From positions 1 through 64,000 of the forward strand of contig JAYFOA010000025.1 of assembly GCA_034933145.1 (NCBI GenBank): 64,000 bases of DNA. The letters are read 5' to 3'. The notes beneath the pieces are model-generated. The model did not search any database. It worked only from the letters and a program-made list of their open reading frames with translations, and was not told where the DNA came from. The DNA comes from UBA4644 sp034933145 (lineage in GTDB: Bacteria > Bacillota > Clostridia > Oscillospirales > Butyricicoccaceae). Position numbers and translations under genes: made by a program. Numbering within the stretch: the first letter of the stretch is position 1; the number at the start of each line of letters is the position of its first letter. Shown here in pieces: positions 1-8,143 of the stretch.

Positions 1-799
1 CGATCCAGTTAGAGAAAAAGATATCCGTCCCTCCGGTTTTGGTATTATAGCGGTAGGTGTTGCTGGTGTTGTCCCGTCCGATATAGTAAATATTCTTTCC
101 GTCGGTGCTGATTCCGCCGCCGAAGATGTCGTGGATAACCTCCGTCGGATCGGCGCTGCCGTCCAGCGGCAGGCAGTAGACGTTGGTCACATATTCTTCC
201 GCCAGTTCCGCGCAGACATAGAGCGAGCCGCCGAGGAGCGTGAAATCAGAATAGATGCCCGACAGCAGCAGCTTTTCTTCTTCGCCATCCCGCCGCATGC
301 GGTACAGGCCTCCCTCTTCCTGATCGGTGAAGAACAGGTAGTCGTCGCAGAGGATCAGCTGCTCAAAATACCCTTCTTTGATCAGGGTAAGGTTGGCGCC
401 ATCGGTGTCCATCTGGAATATGCCGTCAGCGTATAGGTCGGTCTCGGGGTTAAGGACGTTTCCGATGGTGTAGATCAGGCCGCCGTTGACGTTGAGGTCA
501 TGGAAGGTACCTTTTTGCAGCAGCGTTCCGGTCCCGCCGCCGGTCGGCATTTTCCAGATGCTGCCCCACATCATGCGGTCTACATAATAGATGCTGTCAC
601 CATACGCTGCGGCAGTCCCGTTGTTCATAAGGTTGGACGGCGTATTCCCCATCCCCGTCAGGGGGGAAGGTACACCGGACGGCATATCGTCGCCCAAGGT
701 ATCCGGAGATGCCGACTGATTCTGCCCGCTGCAGCCGGATAAAAATAAGAGCACGCAAAGAACACATGGAAAAATCCGTTTTTTAAGCCAGTTTATCAT
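1..799 (-). CDS. Lipoprotein with DUF5050-like repeats (3' end outside window)
   Basis: The reading frame is open from the ATG at 799 to the window edge, so the C-terminus is missing. An AAGGAG ribosome binding site precedes the start. The N-terminus has a short basic segment, a hydrophobic stretch and the lipobox LSGC, so the protein should be exported and lipid-anchored. The mature part repeats units like GGLIYTIGN, DDYLFFTDQEEGGLYRM and GKNIYYIGRD, each a beta-strand followed by a readout phrase. This is typical of the DUF5050/beta-propeller-like lipoproteins of Clostridia. The biological role of that family is not established. A TTGCAT/TATAAT promoter lies about 80 bases upstream. Confidence 0.75.
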   Translation of the reverse strand, partial: MINWLKKRIFPCVLCVLLFLSGCSGQNQSASPDTLGDDMPSGVPSPLTGMGNTPSNLMNNGTAAAYGDSIYYVDRMMWGSIWKMPTGGGTGTLLQKGTFHDLNVNGGLIYTIGNVLNPETDLYADGIFQMDTDGANLTLIKEGYFEQLILCDDYLFFTDQEEGGLYRMRRDGEEEKLLLSGIYSDFTLLGGSLYVCAELAEEYVTNVYCLPLDGSADPTEVIHDIFGGGISTDGKNIYYIGRDNTSNTYRYNTKTGGTDIFFSNWI

Positions 800-874
800 G
801 GTCGCTACTCCTTTTTGTCGGTCGTTTGAGTGGGCCGGCATGAACGATCAGGGCCGGGCTTCCAATTTTTATAA

Positions 875-903
875 ATTATACCAGCCAAAATACGCCCATG
901 CAA
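875..903 (-). promoter_or_regulatory. Sigma-A-type promoter of the lipoprotein gene
   Basis: On the minus strand, TTGCAT (898-903) and TATAAT (875-880) are separated by 17 bases. The promoter points at the lipoprotein gene starting at 799. Confidence 0.6.
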
Positions 904-1095
904 GAAAAAATAAGGAATTGACCGCCATTCTAAGTAAAATGATAAAAACACCCAGGTTTTCGAACAAAACCGGCTGATTTGGCAAAAACAGGCGGAAATT
1001 CGGAGGGGACATATGCCGGCGCTTGATGTTCAGATTTCACGGAATGGCTTTTGCATAAAAACAGGCTGTGCAGCCAGTGATTTTTGCTGCTTAGC
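904..1095. other. Noncoding stretch between the lipoprotein gene and the PAS-GGDEF-HD-GYP gene
   Basis: This is the rest of the roughly 400-base gap between the two minus-strand genes. Apart from the promoter at 875-903 and the terminator starting at 1096, I see no convincing gene, RNA or repeat. The short plus-strand frames here have no ribosome binding site. Confidence 0.4.
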
Positions 1096-1141
1096 TTTAA
1101 AAAGGGGTCCGGCGAACATTTCGCGTCCGCCGGACCCCTTT
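1096..1141 (-). terminator. Intrinsic terminator of the PAS-GGDEF-HD-GYP gene
   Basis: A 14-bp perfect inverted repeat (1101-1114 with 1128-1141) rich in GC is followed on the minus strand by a T run. It sits just past the stop codon at 1203. Confidence 0.8.
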
Positions 1142-1202
1142 CAATACTGTTTATAAGATTAAAATGGAGAGACTGCCCTAGGCATCCCGGCCTGTCCGTC
1201 GG

Positions 1203-3794
1203 TCAGTTTGCCGCCGCACAGAGCGACTCGTCTTCTTTGTGCAGGATATCGAGAAACGCGGCGACAATTTCCGGGTCAAATTGCGTGCCGGCGTTGGCGG
1301 CCAGTTCCACAGCGGCCTCAGCCCGGGAGAGAGCGCGCCGGTATATCCGGTCATTGGTCATTGCGTCAAAGGCATCCACCACTGCGAGGATACGGCAGTT
1401 GAGAGGAATATGATTATCCTTCAGTCCGTTGGGATACCCCTTTCCATCCCAGCGTTCGTGATGGCAGAGAATGTATTCGGCTACCTGGGAAAGTTCCGGC
1501 GTATTCTGCGCAATGCGATAACCGATCTCCGGATGCTTCTTCATCTCTTTCCATTCCTCTGGGGAAAGCTGCCCCGGTTTTTTCAGGACGTCCTCCTGAA
1601 TCCCCACCTTCCCAATATCATGCAGCACGGCCAGCAGCGAAAGCTCGTTCATCGCCTTGTCTGAGAAATGCAGCCGCTCACCGATGGCCTGACAGTATTT
1701 CATCAGACGATGGGCATGCTCCTCCGTCTCCATGCTCTTTTCGTACAGGGTTGCCAACAGCGTGCTGATTACCGTGTTGCGATAGCTCTTCCCCTCCAGC
1801 AGCTTTTGATGATACATCCATTCCTCCGCCTGCCGGATGATGGCGCTGAGCCGCTGTGCCTTTTCCGTCTTTTCGGCACAGCCGAGGGAGACGCTAAGCT
1901 GCAGTGTCCCTTCGCTTTTTTGAAGGAAACATTCTTTTAATCGGCGGATCATCTCTTCCGCGCGTTCCTGCGAGATGCCGGGCAGCAGCATCAAAAACTC
2001 GTCGCCACCCCACCGGGCAACGATGTCCTTCTCCCCGGCGCATTCGCTGAAGACCTCGGATACCCGCTTCAGCAGCAGATCCCCAGTCTCATGGCTGAAG
2101 ATGTCGTTGGCGATTTTCAAGCCGTTTACGTCGCCCATGATGACGGATACCGGAAGTTCCATGCTCTCATCCAGCCGATGAATTTCCGACTCGATGAAGC
2201 GGCGGTTGTAAAGGCTGGTTAGCGCGTCGTGGTAACTAAGGAATAGGATCTCCTCTTGCCGGGCCCGCTCGTGTCGGACATCCCGGAAGACAATCACCGC
2301 ACCGAAAATCTCTCCTTTTTCATTTTTAATGGGCGCGGCGCTGTCCGCAATGGAGATTTCCTCGCCCTCCCGATTAATCAAGGCCGTATGATTTTCCAGG
2401 CCGAACATCCGACCGGTTCGGAGGACTTTTTCCACCGGATCTTCCACCGGTGCGCCGGTAATCTCGTTTTTCAGGATAAACACATTGCTGAAGGCCTTCC
2501 CCTGGACTTCTTCACCATGCTGGCGCAGAATGGCTTCCGCAGCCTTGTTGATAAATGTGATCCCACCGGTGTTATCCGTAGTCACCACGCCGTCGCCGAT
2601 GGAGCGCAGCGTGGTATTCAGAATCTCTTTTTCGCGGAAGAGGCTTTCCCGGTACATTTCCCGGTCGGTGACGTCGAATATGATGGAGTAAAGCTGCGGC
2701 TCGGCTTCGCTGCCGAACGGAGAAGAGTAGACCTCCACCAGACGGATCTCCCCATTTTTCAACCGGTGCGGAAAGATAAAATGACCTTCCCGGCGCTCAT
2801 AGGCCTGTTTACGCAGGCGAGCGGTCTCCGCCGGGGGAAGCATATTGATTTCCTGAATGTTGAGGGAGAGAAGCTCTGCCCGCGCATATCCGTAAAAGTC
2901 GCAGGCTGCGGGATTTACGTCCAGAATCCGGCCCGTCTGCGGGTCAATTACCAGCATGATGGCAAGATGGTCATTGAACATGGCCTGCAGCCGCTGCAGA
3001 AGAGCGAGATGGTCCTCCTGCAGCTCTATGAATTTTGTAATGTCCTTTCGTGAACTGATGAGATATTGCCGACCGTCATGATGTGCAGACTTCATTCCGT
3101 TCAGGAAATAGTGGGTCTTTCCGTTCAGTTCCAGCTCCTCTTCAAAAAGAAGGCCGTCAGGAGATGACATTCCCTGGGAATACAGGTCGTGCAGACGTCG
3201 TCCTGTCTCTCTTCCCCACACTTCTTCCGGTGTTTTGCCGCGGATATCCTCATCGCGTAAGCCGGATATTTCCTGGTGGGCGGCGTTGATGCGGAGATAG
3301 CGGAACGCATCTTCCGTATATTCCGCCACAAACATGGCGTCCTGCGTACTGTTGAAAATAAGGGAGAGATCGGTATATGCCGTCTCCAGTGCCCGCTTTT
3401 GTTTTTTTAGCTCTTCCAGCGTTTTTTTCTGCTCGCTGATATCCCGGAGAATGATCGCACAATTGATCTCGTCCAGAAGAAAAGCGTCGAAATGATACCA
3501 ACGCCCGGACCGATCGGGCCCAAGCGCATCAATTTTCGTGTTCCCAACTTTTGCAAGGGTACGATAAAACAGACCGGCTTCAAATCCGGCGGGAAGGAGC
3601 ATGGCCAGGACTTCGGAAAGTCTTTTTCCCGCCAGAGCGCCGGCTTCCTGTCCGCAGATCTTTTCAAAGACGGCATTCGTTTCGAAAATTTCACTGTCAA
3701 CAGCTTGTCCGAGACCATCAAAGACAAGCTTTGCGCAGACATATCCGTAGGGAAGTTTGTGAATGAATCGCTGTGCGAGTAGCTCCTTCATCAT
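1203..3794 (-). CDS. PAS-GGDEF-HD-GYP cyclic-di-GMP signalling protein
   Basis: About 863 residues from the ATG at 3794, which has GAAAGGA seven bases upstream. The frame stays open for 133 further codons with no ribosome binding site, so that extension is rejected. Several PAS-like sensor segments occupy roughly residues 20-510. A GGDEF domain starts near LSYHDALTSLYNRR (about 517) and carries WGGDEF near 595. A C-terminal HD-GYP domain has HDIGKVGI (about 724) and HHERWDGKGYP (about 777). The motifs for making and for hydrolysing cyclic-di-GMP both look intact, but no RxxD inhibitory site precedes GGDEF. No membrane segment is evident, so it is probably a cytosolic sensor. The ligand is unknown. 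It stands alone, with its own terminator. Confidence 0.9.
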   Translation of the reverse strand: MMKELLAQRFIHKLPYGYVCAKLVFDGLGQAVDSEIFETNAVFEKICGQEAGALAGKRLSEVLAMLLPAGFEAGLFYRTLAKVGNTKIDALGPDRSGRWYHFDAFLLDEINCAIILRDISEQKKTLEELKKQKRALETAYTDLSLIFNSTQDAMFVAEYTEDAFRYLRINAAHQEISGLRDEDIRGKTPEEVWGRETGRRLHDLYSQGMSSPDGLLFEEELELNGKTHYFLNGMKSAHHDGRQYLISSRKDITKFIELQEDHLALLQRLQAMFNDHLAIMLVIDPQTGRILDVNPAACDFYGYARAELLSLNIQEINMLPPAETARLRKQAYERREGHFIFPHRLKNGEIRLVEVYSSPFGSEAEPQLYSIIFDVTDREMYRESLFREKEILNTTLRSIGDGVVTTDNTGGITFINKAAEAILRQHGEEVQGKAFSNVFILKNEITGAPVEDPVEKVLRTGRMFGLENHTALINREGEEISIADSAAPIKNEKGEIFGAVIVFRDVRHERARQEEILFLSYHDALTSLYNRRFIESEIHRLDESMELPVSVIMGDVNGLKIANDIFSHETGDLLLKRVSEVFSECAGEKDIVARWGGDEFLMLLPGISQERAEEMIRRLKECFLQKSEGTLQLSVSLGCAEKTEKAQRLSAIIRQAEEWMYHQKLLEGKSYRNTVISTLLATLYEKSMETEEHAHRLMKYCQAIGERLHFSDKAMNELSLLAVLHDIGKVGIQEDVLKKPGQLSPEEWKEMKKHPEIGYRIAQNTPELSQVAEYILCHHERWDGKGYPNGLKDNHIPLNCRILAVVDAFDAMTNDRIYRRALSRAEAAVELAANAGTQFDPEIVAAFLDILHKEDESLCAAAN

Positions 3795-3900
3795 GGCCCG
3801 TCCTTTCTGTCGGCAGGAGTTGCGTTTCTCTGTCGTAACGGGTGCGCGGCCCCCGGGACCGGAAATGACTTTGAAAAGTTTGTCTAATTTTAGCAGAATA

Positions 3901-3914
3901 AGTAAATATTTACT
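3901..3914. repeat. 14-bp perfect palindrome in a divergent intergenic region
   Basis: AGTAAATATTTACT lies between the divergent PAS-GGDEF-HD-GYP and sleB-like genes, next to a minus-strand TATAGT -10-like box (3913-3918). It could be an operator, but an AT-rich palindrome this short may also be chance. Confidence 0.3.
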
Positions 3915-4032
3915 ATACTCAAACGCAACTTTTGCAGAAACCAAGCCGCAGTTTGGTAAGGACGCCGGTATTTTTTCTGTTTTTTGTAACACGCCGGAAA
4001 AATTCGAGTAATATGGAACAGAGGTGAAAAAG

Positions 4033-4473
4033 GTGGATACCAGAGAATTGTTTGCGCGTTTGATCAAATGTGAGGCGGGCGGGGAAGGAATCGACGGGAT
4101 GCGGGCCGTTGCCACGGTAGTCATGAATCGTGTCCGAGTACGCAGCGGGGAATATGAACGGATCTGCAAAGGAGATCTGCGCAAGGTGATCATCCAGTCC
4201 TGTCAGTTCGCCTGTTATAAGACGAAGATCAGCGGCGTTCCCAATACTCAGAACATATGGACGGCCACGCCGGAGGACATTCATTATCAGGTGGCTGACT
4301 GGGCTATCAACGGCGGAGTGTATTCTGGAACGACGGCGGACCCGCTGTGGTATATGAACCCGTTTTCCCCGAGTTGTCCAAATTTTTTTCCTTACAATAA
4401 AACAGGATATTGGTTTACACGGATCCAGCAGCATTGTTTCTATAATCCGACGGAAGCATACGCACAGACTTAA
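4033..4473 (+). CDS. SleB-type cell wall (spore cortex) hydrolase
   Basis: About 146 residues of the Hydrolase_2/SleB catalytic family, which are lytic enzymes acting on spore cortex peptidoglycan. The domain begins almost at once with LFARLIKCEAGGEG, in which the Glu is the conserved catalytic residue of the family. It continues with GMRAVATVVMNRV and ends with WYMNP and the WFTRIQQHCFY block. The GTG at 4033 is chosen because GAGGTG lies six bases upstream; an in-frame GTG at 4024 falls inside that site. There is no signal peptide and no peptidoglycan-binding domain, so this is a minimal cytosolic-type form. It lies 23 bases upstream of gerQ, which fits a role in spore germination. Confidence 0.85.
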   Translation: MDTRELFARLIKCEAGGEGIDGMRAVATVVMNRVRVRSGEYERICKGDLRKVIIQSCQFACYKTKISGVPNTQNIWTATPEDIHYQVADWAINGGVYSGTTADPLWYMNPFSPSCPNFFPYNKTGYWFTRIQQHCFYNPTEAYAQT

Positions 4474-4496
4474 TATACCGGAGGTGTTGTATTCTC

Positions 4497-4940
4497 ATGG
4501 CCAATGGCGTCAACTGGACGGGAAACAAAGTGCTCAATTCGAGCGGCATGCAAAACGGAAACGGTATGTTCCGGACGGCAGCCAAACCTGCGGCAGCTCC
4601 GGCACAGAAGAATGCTGCCGCCCCGCCGCTGCCCACGGTGCAGCAGAACGGCGCCGCGGCCACTCCCGGGTCGGTACCGGAAAGCAGCGCCTACGATCTG
4701 GAGACACTGCAGGGGCCGCCGCCCTCCACCGAAAAGGGATACATACCGTATTACCTGGCGAGCAATATCGGGAAAAGCGTTCGGGCGGATTTTATCATCG
4801 GGACCAACCAGTACATCGACAAGACCGGAATTCTCACCGAGGTCGGCATCAACTATTTCGTGCTGTACGACGTCAATTCCCGCACGAATATCATGTGCGA
4901 CTTGTATTCGGTCAAATTTGTCACGGTTCTGCAGACCTGA
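4497..4940 (+). CDS. gerQ: Spore coat protein GerQ
   Basis: 147 residues. The first half is low-complexity and rich in Ala, Pro and Gln. The second half is the conserved GerQ domain: LASNIGKSVRADFIIGTNQY, then DKTGILTEVGINYFVLYD and SVKFVTVLQT. In Bacillus subtilis GerQ (YwdL) is a coat protein cross-linked by the transglutaminase Tgl and required for the cortex hydrolase CwlJ. Here it follows a SleB-type hydrolase in the same operon, a related functional pairing. GGAGG sits well placed before the ATG. A hairpin terminator follows. Confidence 0.88.
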   Translation: MANGVNWTGNKVLNSSGMQNGNGMFRTAAKPAAAPAQKNAAAPPLPTVQQNGAAATPGSVPESSAYDLETLQGPPPSTEKGYIPYYLASNIGKSVRADFIIGTNQYIDKTGILTEVGINYFVLYDVNSRTNIMCDLYSVKFVTVLQT

Positions 4941-4960
4941 CGACCTTGCATATCCCCGTA

Positions 4961-4989
4961 AAAAGGCGGAGCTTCCTGCCCCGCCTTTT
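4961..4989 (+). terminator. Intrinsic terminator after gerQ
   Basis: AAGGCGG pairs with CCGCCTT around an 11-base loop and is followed by TTT, about 20 bases after the gerQ stop codon. Confidence 0.65.
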
Positions 4990-5019
4990 CCGCGTATATT
5001 TTTTGTCCTATAATTTGAT

Positions 5020-5048
5020 TTGAAAAGCTGCAATGTCTGAGGTAAAAT
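5020..5048 (+). promoter_or_regulatory. Promoter of the degV-family gene
   Basis: TTGAAA (5020-5025), a 17-base spacer, then TAAAAT (5043-5048), about 70 bases before the start codon. Confidence 0.5.
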
Positions 5049-5118
5049 ATAGACAAACTATATTCGTGCAAGACATGCTCGGGTGCAAACGGACCCGATA
5101 CAGAAAGGAGCGATGTCC

Positions 5119-5997
5119 ATGAGCAACATTCGCATCGTCGCCGACAGCACCTGCGACATCGACCCGGAGCTTATCCGGAATCTGAATTTGGAAATTTTGC
5201 CGTTGGCCGTCACGATTGACGGTCGGAGTTATCTGGATGGTGAGGAAATCGGCATAGCGGAGGTATATGGCTATATGCGCCGCGGGGTCGTTCCGAAGAC
5301 ATCCCAGATCCCATATGACCGCGCGCATGACTTGTTCCAATCGCTCCTGGATGCCGGCAGCGACGTGATCTATATCTCTTTTTCCAGCGAGCTCTCCGGC
5401 TGCTATGCCATGGGCAGCATGATTGCGGAGGAGCTGGCAAAACAGTATCCCGACCGTAAGATCGCCGTGCTGGATTCCCGCGGAGGTTCCGGTGCGACGG
5501 GGCTGATTGTGCTGCAGGCCCTGAACCTGGCTGACACCGGACTGCCTTTTGAGGAAGTTCTTTCAGAACTCCGGTTTATGATTGAACATGTGGAGCATGT
5601 CTTTTCGGTGGGCGATCTGGAGTGGCTGGCCAAGGGCGGGCGGATTCCGCGCGCCGTCGGCTATATCGGAAGCAAACTGGGGTTTCATCCGCTGCTGGAT
5701 GTGGAGGGCGGCCGGATGGTTGTCATTCGGATGATCCGCGGGAAGCTCAACGCACTGCAGACGGTCGCGGACGAAGTAATTCGGCGGGCCGGGAAATTTC
5801 CGGCTCAGCTGATTTCTATCTGCCATGCCGATGACCTGCCGGCTGCGAAAAAACTCGCAGCCCTCGTCAAAGAAGGCCTGCCCGGCTGCTCTATCACACT
5901 GTGTCATATCGGGGGCGTCCTTGGCGTCCATCTCGGGCTTAAGGGGATCGGAGCCTTTTTCTTCAATCAAAAACCAGAAAAATACCGCCTCGTATAA
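5119..5997 (+). CDS. DegV family fatty-acid-binding protein
   Basis: 292 residues from the ATG at 5119, eight bases after AAAGGAG; upstream in-frame ATGs at 5113 and 5083 are badly spaced. It opens with the family signature RIVADSTCDIDPELI and contains YISFSSELSGCYAMG and VGDLEWLAKGGRIP, both conserved in DegV proteins. Members bind a fatty acid, and in some Firmicutes they act as the FakB subunit that presents fatty acids to the kinase FakA. No fakA-like gene is in this window, so the assignment stays at family level. It is monocistronic and convergent with the TfoX-C gene. Confidence 0.88.
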   Translation: MSNIRIVADSTCDIDPELIRNLNLEILPLAVTIDGRSYLDGEEIGIAEVYGYMRRGVVPKTSQIPYDRAHDLFQSLLDAGSDVIYISFSSELSGCYAMGSMIAEELAKQYPDRKIAVLDSRGGSGATGLIVLQALNLADTGLPFEEVLSELRFMIEHVEHVFSVGDLEWLAKGGRIPRAVGYIGSKLGFHPLLDVEGGRMVVIRMIRGKLNALQTVADEVIRRAGKFPAQLISICHADDLPAAKKLAALVKEGLPGCSITLCHIGGVLGVHLGLKGIGAFFFNQKPEKYRLV

Positions 5998-6075
5998 GTT
6001 GGGGCCGCAAGAGGTTACAGGGAAGCATCCGGCAGCGGTCGGCAACGCGGTAAAGCCCAGGGGGCAGACAGCGGC

Positions 6076-6333
6076 TTATAGCCGGTGCGCGATGTAAAAC
6101 GTCCGGAGTTCCGCTTTGACTTCCGGCGGCAAATCGGTCTTTTTTACACCGCGGATCGCGCCCTCCAGCGCCAGCAGCCGATGGATGCAGGCGGAGCTGT
6201 CGATACGCTGGATACGCAGCCACGCTTCCCGGCTGCCGAGGGAGCGCAGCTCACCGCAGGTAAACACGCCGACGGCGTTCAGCTGTGCTTCTACCGCGTC
6301 GCCGATATTTGGCAGGGCTGAAAGCTCACCCAT
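6076..6333 (-). CDS. TfoX C-terminal-domain protein
   Basis: 85 residues. It matches the stand-alone TfoX C-terminal domain: LSALPNIGDAVEAQLNAVGVFTCGELRSLGSREAWLR, read in pieces (LPNIGDAVEAQL, then GELRSLGSREAWLR). This is a helix-hairpin-helix-like module of unclear function that is often found without the N-terminal half of TfoX. The start is fixed by overlap: its ATG at 6333 overlaps the stop of the upstream MmcQ-like gene by eight bases, which indicates translational coupling. It is the last gene of a three-gene minus-strand operon. Confidence 0.75.
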   Translation of the reverse strand: MGELSALPNIGDAVEAQLNAVGVFTCGELRSLGSREAWLRIQRIDSSACIHRLLALEGAIRGVKKTDLPPEVKAELRTFYIAHRL

Positions 6334-6712
6334 TGGCCATCTCCAGGATCTCACGCTGCCGTTTTTTTGTAAGCCCGCCGAACACCCGCGCATATGAATG
6401 ATCGCAGAGGGTACGCAGCACTTCTTCGGGCACGGACCCGTCCAGGCATACGGAGATCCAATTTCGTTTATCCATATAAAACCCGGGGAGGATGTCCGCA
6501 AAGGTTTCACGCAGCGTTTCCCCATACGGAGGGTCGCATTTGAGCGTGAGCAGCGGGTGGCCGCCGTATATTTTATACTGCGGCCCGGGCGCGCACAGCG
6601 CGGCGAACAGCTTTCCGTCCACCTGATAGCGGTGCCAGCCCCATTCTGCTTTATAGTCCTTTGCCGCACCGGGCATGGAGCATAAAAACGCATCCAGCCA
6701 TGGGTATTCCAT
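6326..6712 (-). CDS. MmcQ/YjbR family protein
   Basis: 128 residues. The sequence has the CyaY-like fold signature of YjbR proteins: KIYGGHPLLTLKCDPPYGETLRE, read as KIYGG then LLTLKCDP, followed by FYMDKRNWISVCLDG. YjbR proteins are small putative DNA-binding proteins of unproven function. The ATG at 6712 is preceded by AAAGGAG with an 8-base spacer. The gene lies 14 bases after the radical SAM gene and overlaps the TfoX-C gene, so all three are probably one transcript. Confidence 0.8.
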   Translation of the reverse strand: MEYPWLDAFLCSMPGAAKDYKAEWGWHRYQVDGKLFAALCAPGPQYKIYGGHPLLTLKCDPPYGETLRETFADILPGFYMDKRNWISVCLDGSVPEEVLRTLCDHSYARVFGGLTKKRQREILEMANG

Positions 6713-6726
6713 AGTTTTGGCTCCTT

Positions 6727-7599
6727 TCAGAACAGACTCAGCTGCTCGCCGGTCTGTTTATCTTCAAATTTATTGATGTAGGAAAATACCGCGTCCGGCT
6801 CATATAGAACACCATGCGCCCGACTTTCCACACGGAAAATTTCCATTAAACCGGCGTGGTTCGGACTTAAGCATTCGTAACGGTTCCCGAAGGCACGGAT
6901 GTACCTCTCCTTCATTCCGGGGAAGTGTCGATCCAGCTGTTCATAAAAATATTCGCGGTCGCCTTCGCGCAGGGTGACACCCATGCCGAAGCAAAGGATG
7001 CCCCGTACACCCGCGTCAAAGCAGTAGCCGAGGATGCCGCGCAGGTTTTCTTCCGTATCGTTGAGGAAAGGCAAGAGTGGGCTGAGCCACACCACCGTGG
7101 GGATATTTTCTTTCTGTAGGATCTTCAAAACCTCATACCGGCGATGGGTGGTGCAGACATTGGGTTCCAAAATGCGGCAGAGAGCCTCATCATAGGTGGT
7201 CAGGGTCATCTGGACGACGCATCTGGTTTTTTCATTGACGCTGCGGAGCAGATCCAGGTCGCGCAGGATCAGATCGGATTTGGTTTGTACCGCAAAGCCG
7301 AAGCCGTACCGATCAATAAGCTCCAGACAGCGGCGGGTCAGCATTTCCGTTTGTTCCAGTGGAATATACGGGTCACTCATGGCCCCGGTGCCGATCATGC
7401 AGGGGGTACGCTTTTTCCGCAGAGATGCCTCCAGCAGCTCGGGTGCATTGCGTTTGACCTCCACATCCTCAAAGGCATGTTCCATACCGTAGCAGTGGCT
7501 CCGCGAGTCGCAGTAGATGCAGCCATGGGTGCAGCCGCGATAAAGGTTCATACCGTTTCGGGCCGACAGGATCCCTCTTGCGTCCGTATAGTGATGCAT
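6727..7599 (-). CDS. SPL-family radical SAM protein
   Basis: 290 residues. The radical SAM cluster motif CTHGCIYC is near residue 23, after NLYRGC, and is followed by GTGAMSDPYIPLE and KSDLILRDLDLL. These match the spore-photoproduct-lyase-like radical SAM family seen widely in Firmicutes. True SplB is longer and has an additional conserved region, so DNA repair cannot be claimed. The ATG at 7599 is used with GAGGAGG just upstream; a TTG at 7602 is adjacent and less likely. It is the first gene of the operon with the MmcQ-like and TfoX-C genes. Confidence 0.8.
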   Translation of the reverse strand: MHHYTDARGILSARNGMNLYRGCTHGCIYCDSRSHCYGMEHAFEDVEVKRNAPELLEASLRKKRTPCMIGTGAMSDPYIPLEQTEMLTRRCLELIDRYGFGFAVQTKSDLILRDLDLLRSVNEKTRCVVQMTLTTYDEALCRILEPNVCTTHRRYEVLKILQKENIPTVVWLSPLLPFLNDTEENLRGILGYCFDAGVRGILCFGMGVTLREGDREYFYEQLDRHFPGMKERYIRAFGNRYECLSPNHAGLMEIFRVESRAHGVLYEPDAVFSYINKFEDKQTGEQLSLF

Positions 7600-7738
7600 C
7601 AACCGGCCCTCCTCTTTCTCTGCGGCATGGGTTCGACCGGATCGCGTGACATGGTTACGGAATGAACGCGCAGATCGGGATATACTAAATCTATCTTAAG
7701 AATACAATATTTGGAGCGATGGCGCAAGGAGGCTTATT

Positions 7739-8089
7739 ATGGAAATCGTAACGCTGACAAATGAAAACTTTGAATCTGAGGTTCTGCAGGCCGAGGGGCC
7801 GGTACTGGTGGAGTTCTGGGCGCCCTGGTGCATTTTTTGCCGTCGTCTGTCGCCTGTTCTTGACCGTCTGGCCGAAAAAGAAGACTTTATTCCCATCAAA
7901 AAAATCAATGTAGATGACCTGCCTGAGCTGGAGGATCAATATGACGTACGGGTCATCCCCACGCTGATGGTCTTTCAGAAGGGAGAACCCGGCGAGCGTC
8001 TGATTGCACCGGGATCCCAGAGCCGGGTCGAAAAATTTGTCACGGAAGAGATTCAGGCAGTCACGGAAGAGACTGAGACAAAGGAATAA
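7739..8089 (+). CDS. Thioredoxin-family protein with CIFC active site
   Basis: 116 residues with a full thioredoxin fold. The strand VLVEFWAPW leads into C31-I-F-C34, and RVIPTLMVF carries the conserved cis-proline. The usual dipeptide between the cysteines is Gly-Pro; here it is Ile-Phe, which should shift the redox potential. The C-terminus carries an acidic Thr/Glu-rich tail after residue 105. It lies 54 bases upstream of thioredoxin reductase in the same direction, so the two form a dithiol system in the cytosol. AGGAGG precedes the ATG. Confidence 0.88.
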   Translation: MEIVTLTNENFESEVLQAEGPVLVEFWAPWCIFCRRLSPVLDRLAEKEDFIPIKKINVDDLPELEDQYDVRVIPTLMVFQKGEPGERLIAPGSQSRVEKFVTEEIQAVTEETETKE

Positions 8090-8143
8090 AAAGCGCCGCT
8101 TACGGTTATCTGTGCCGCAAATGCGCAAAAGAGGAGCTGCTTT

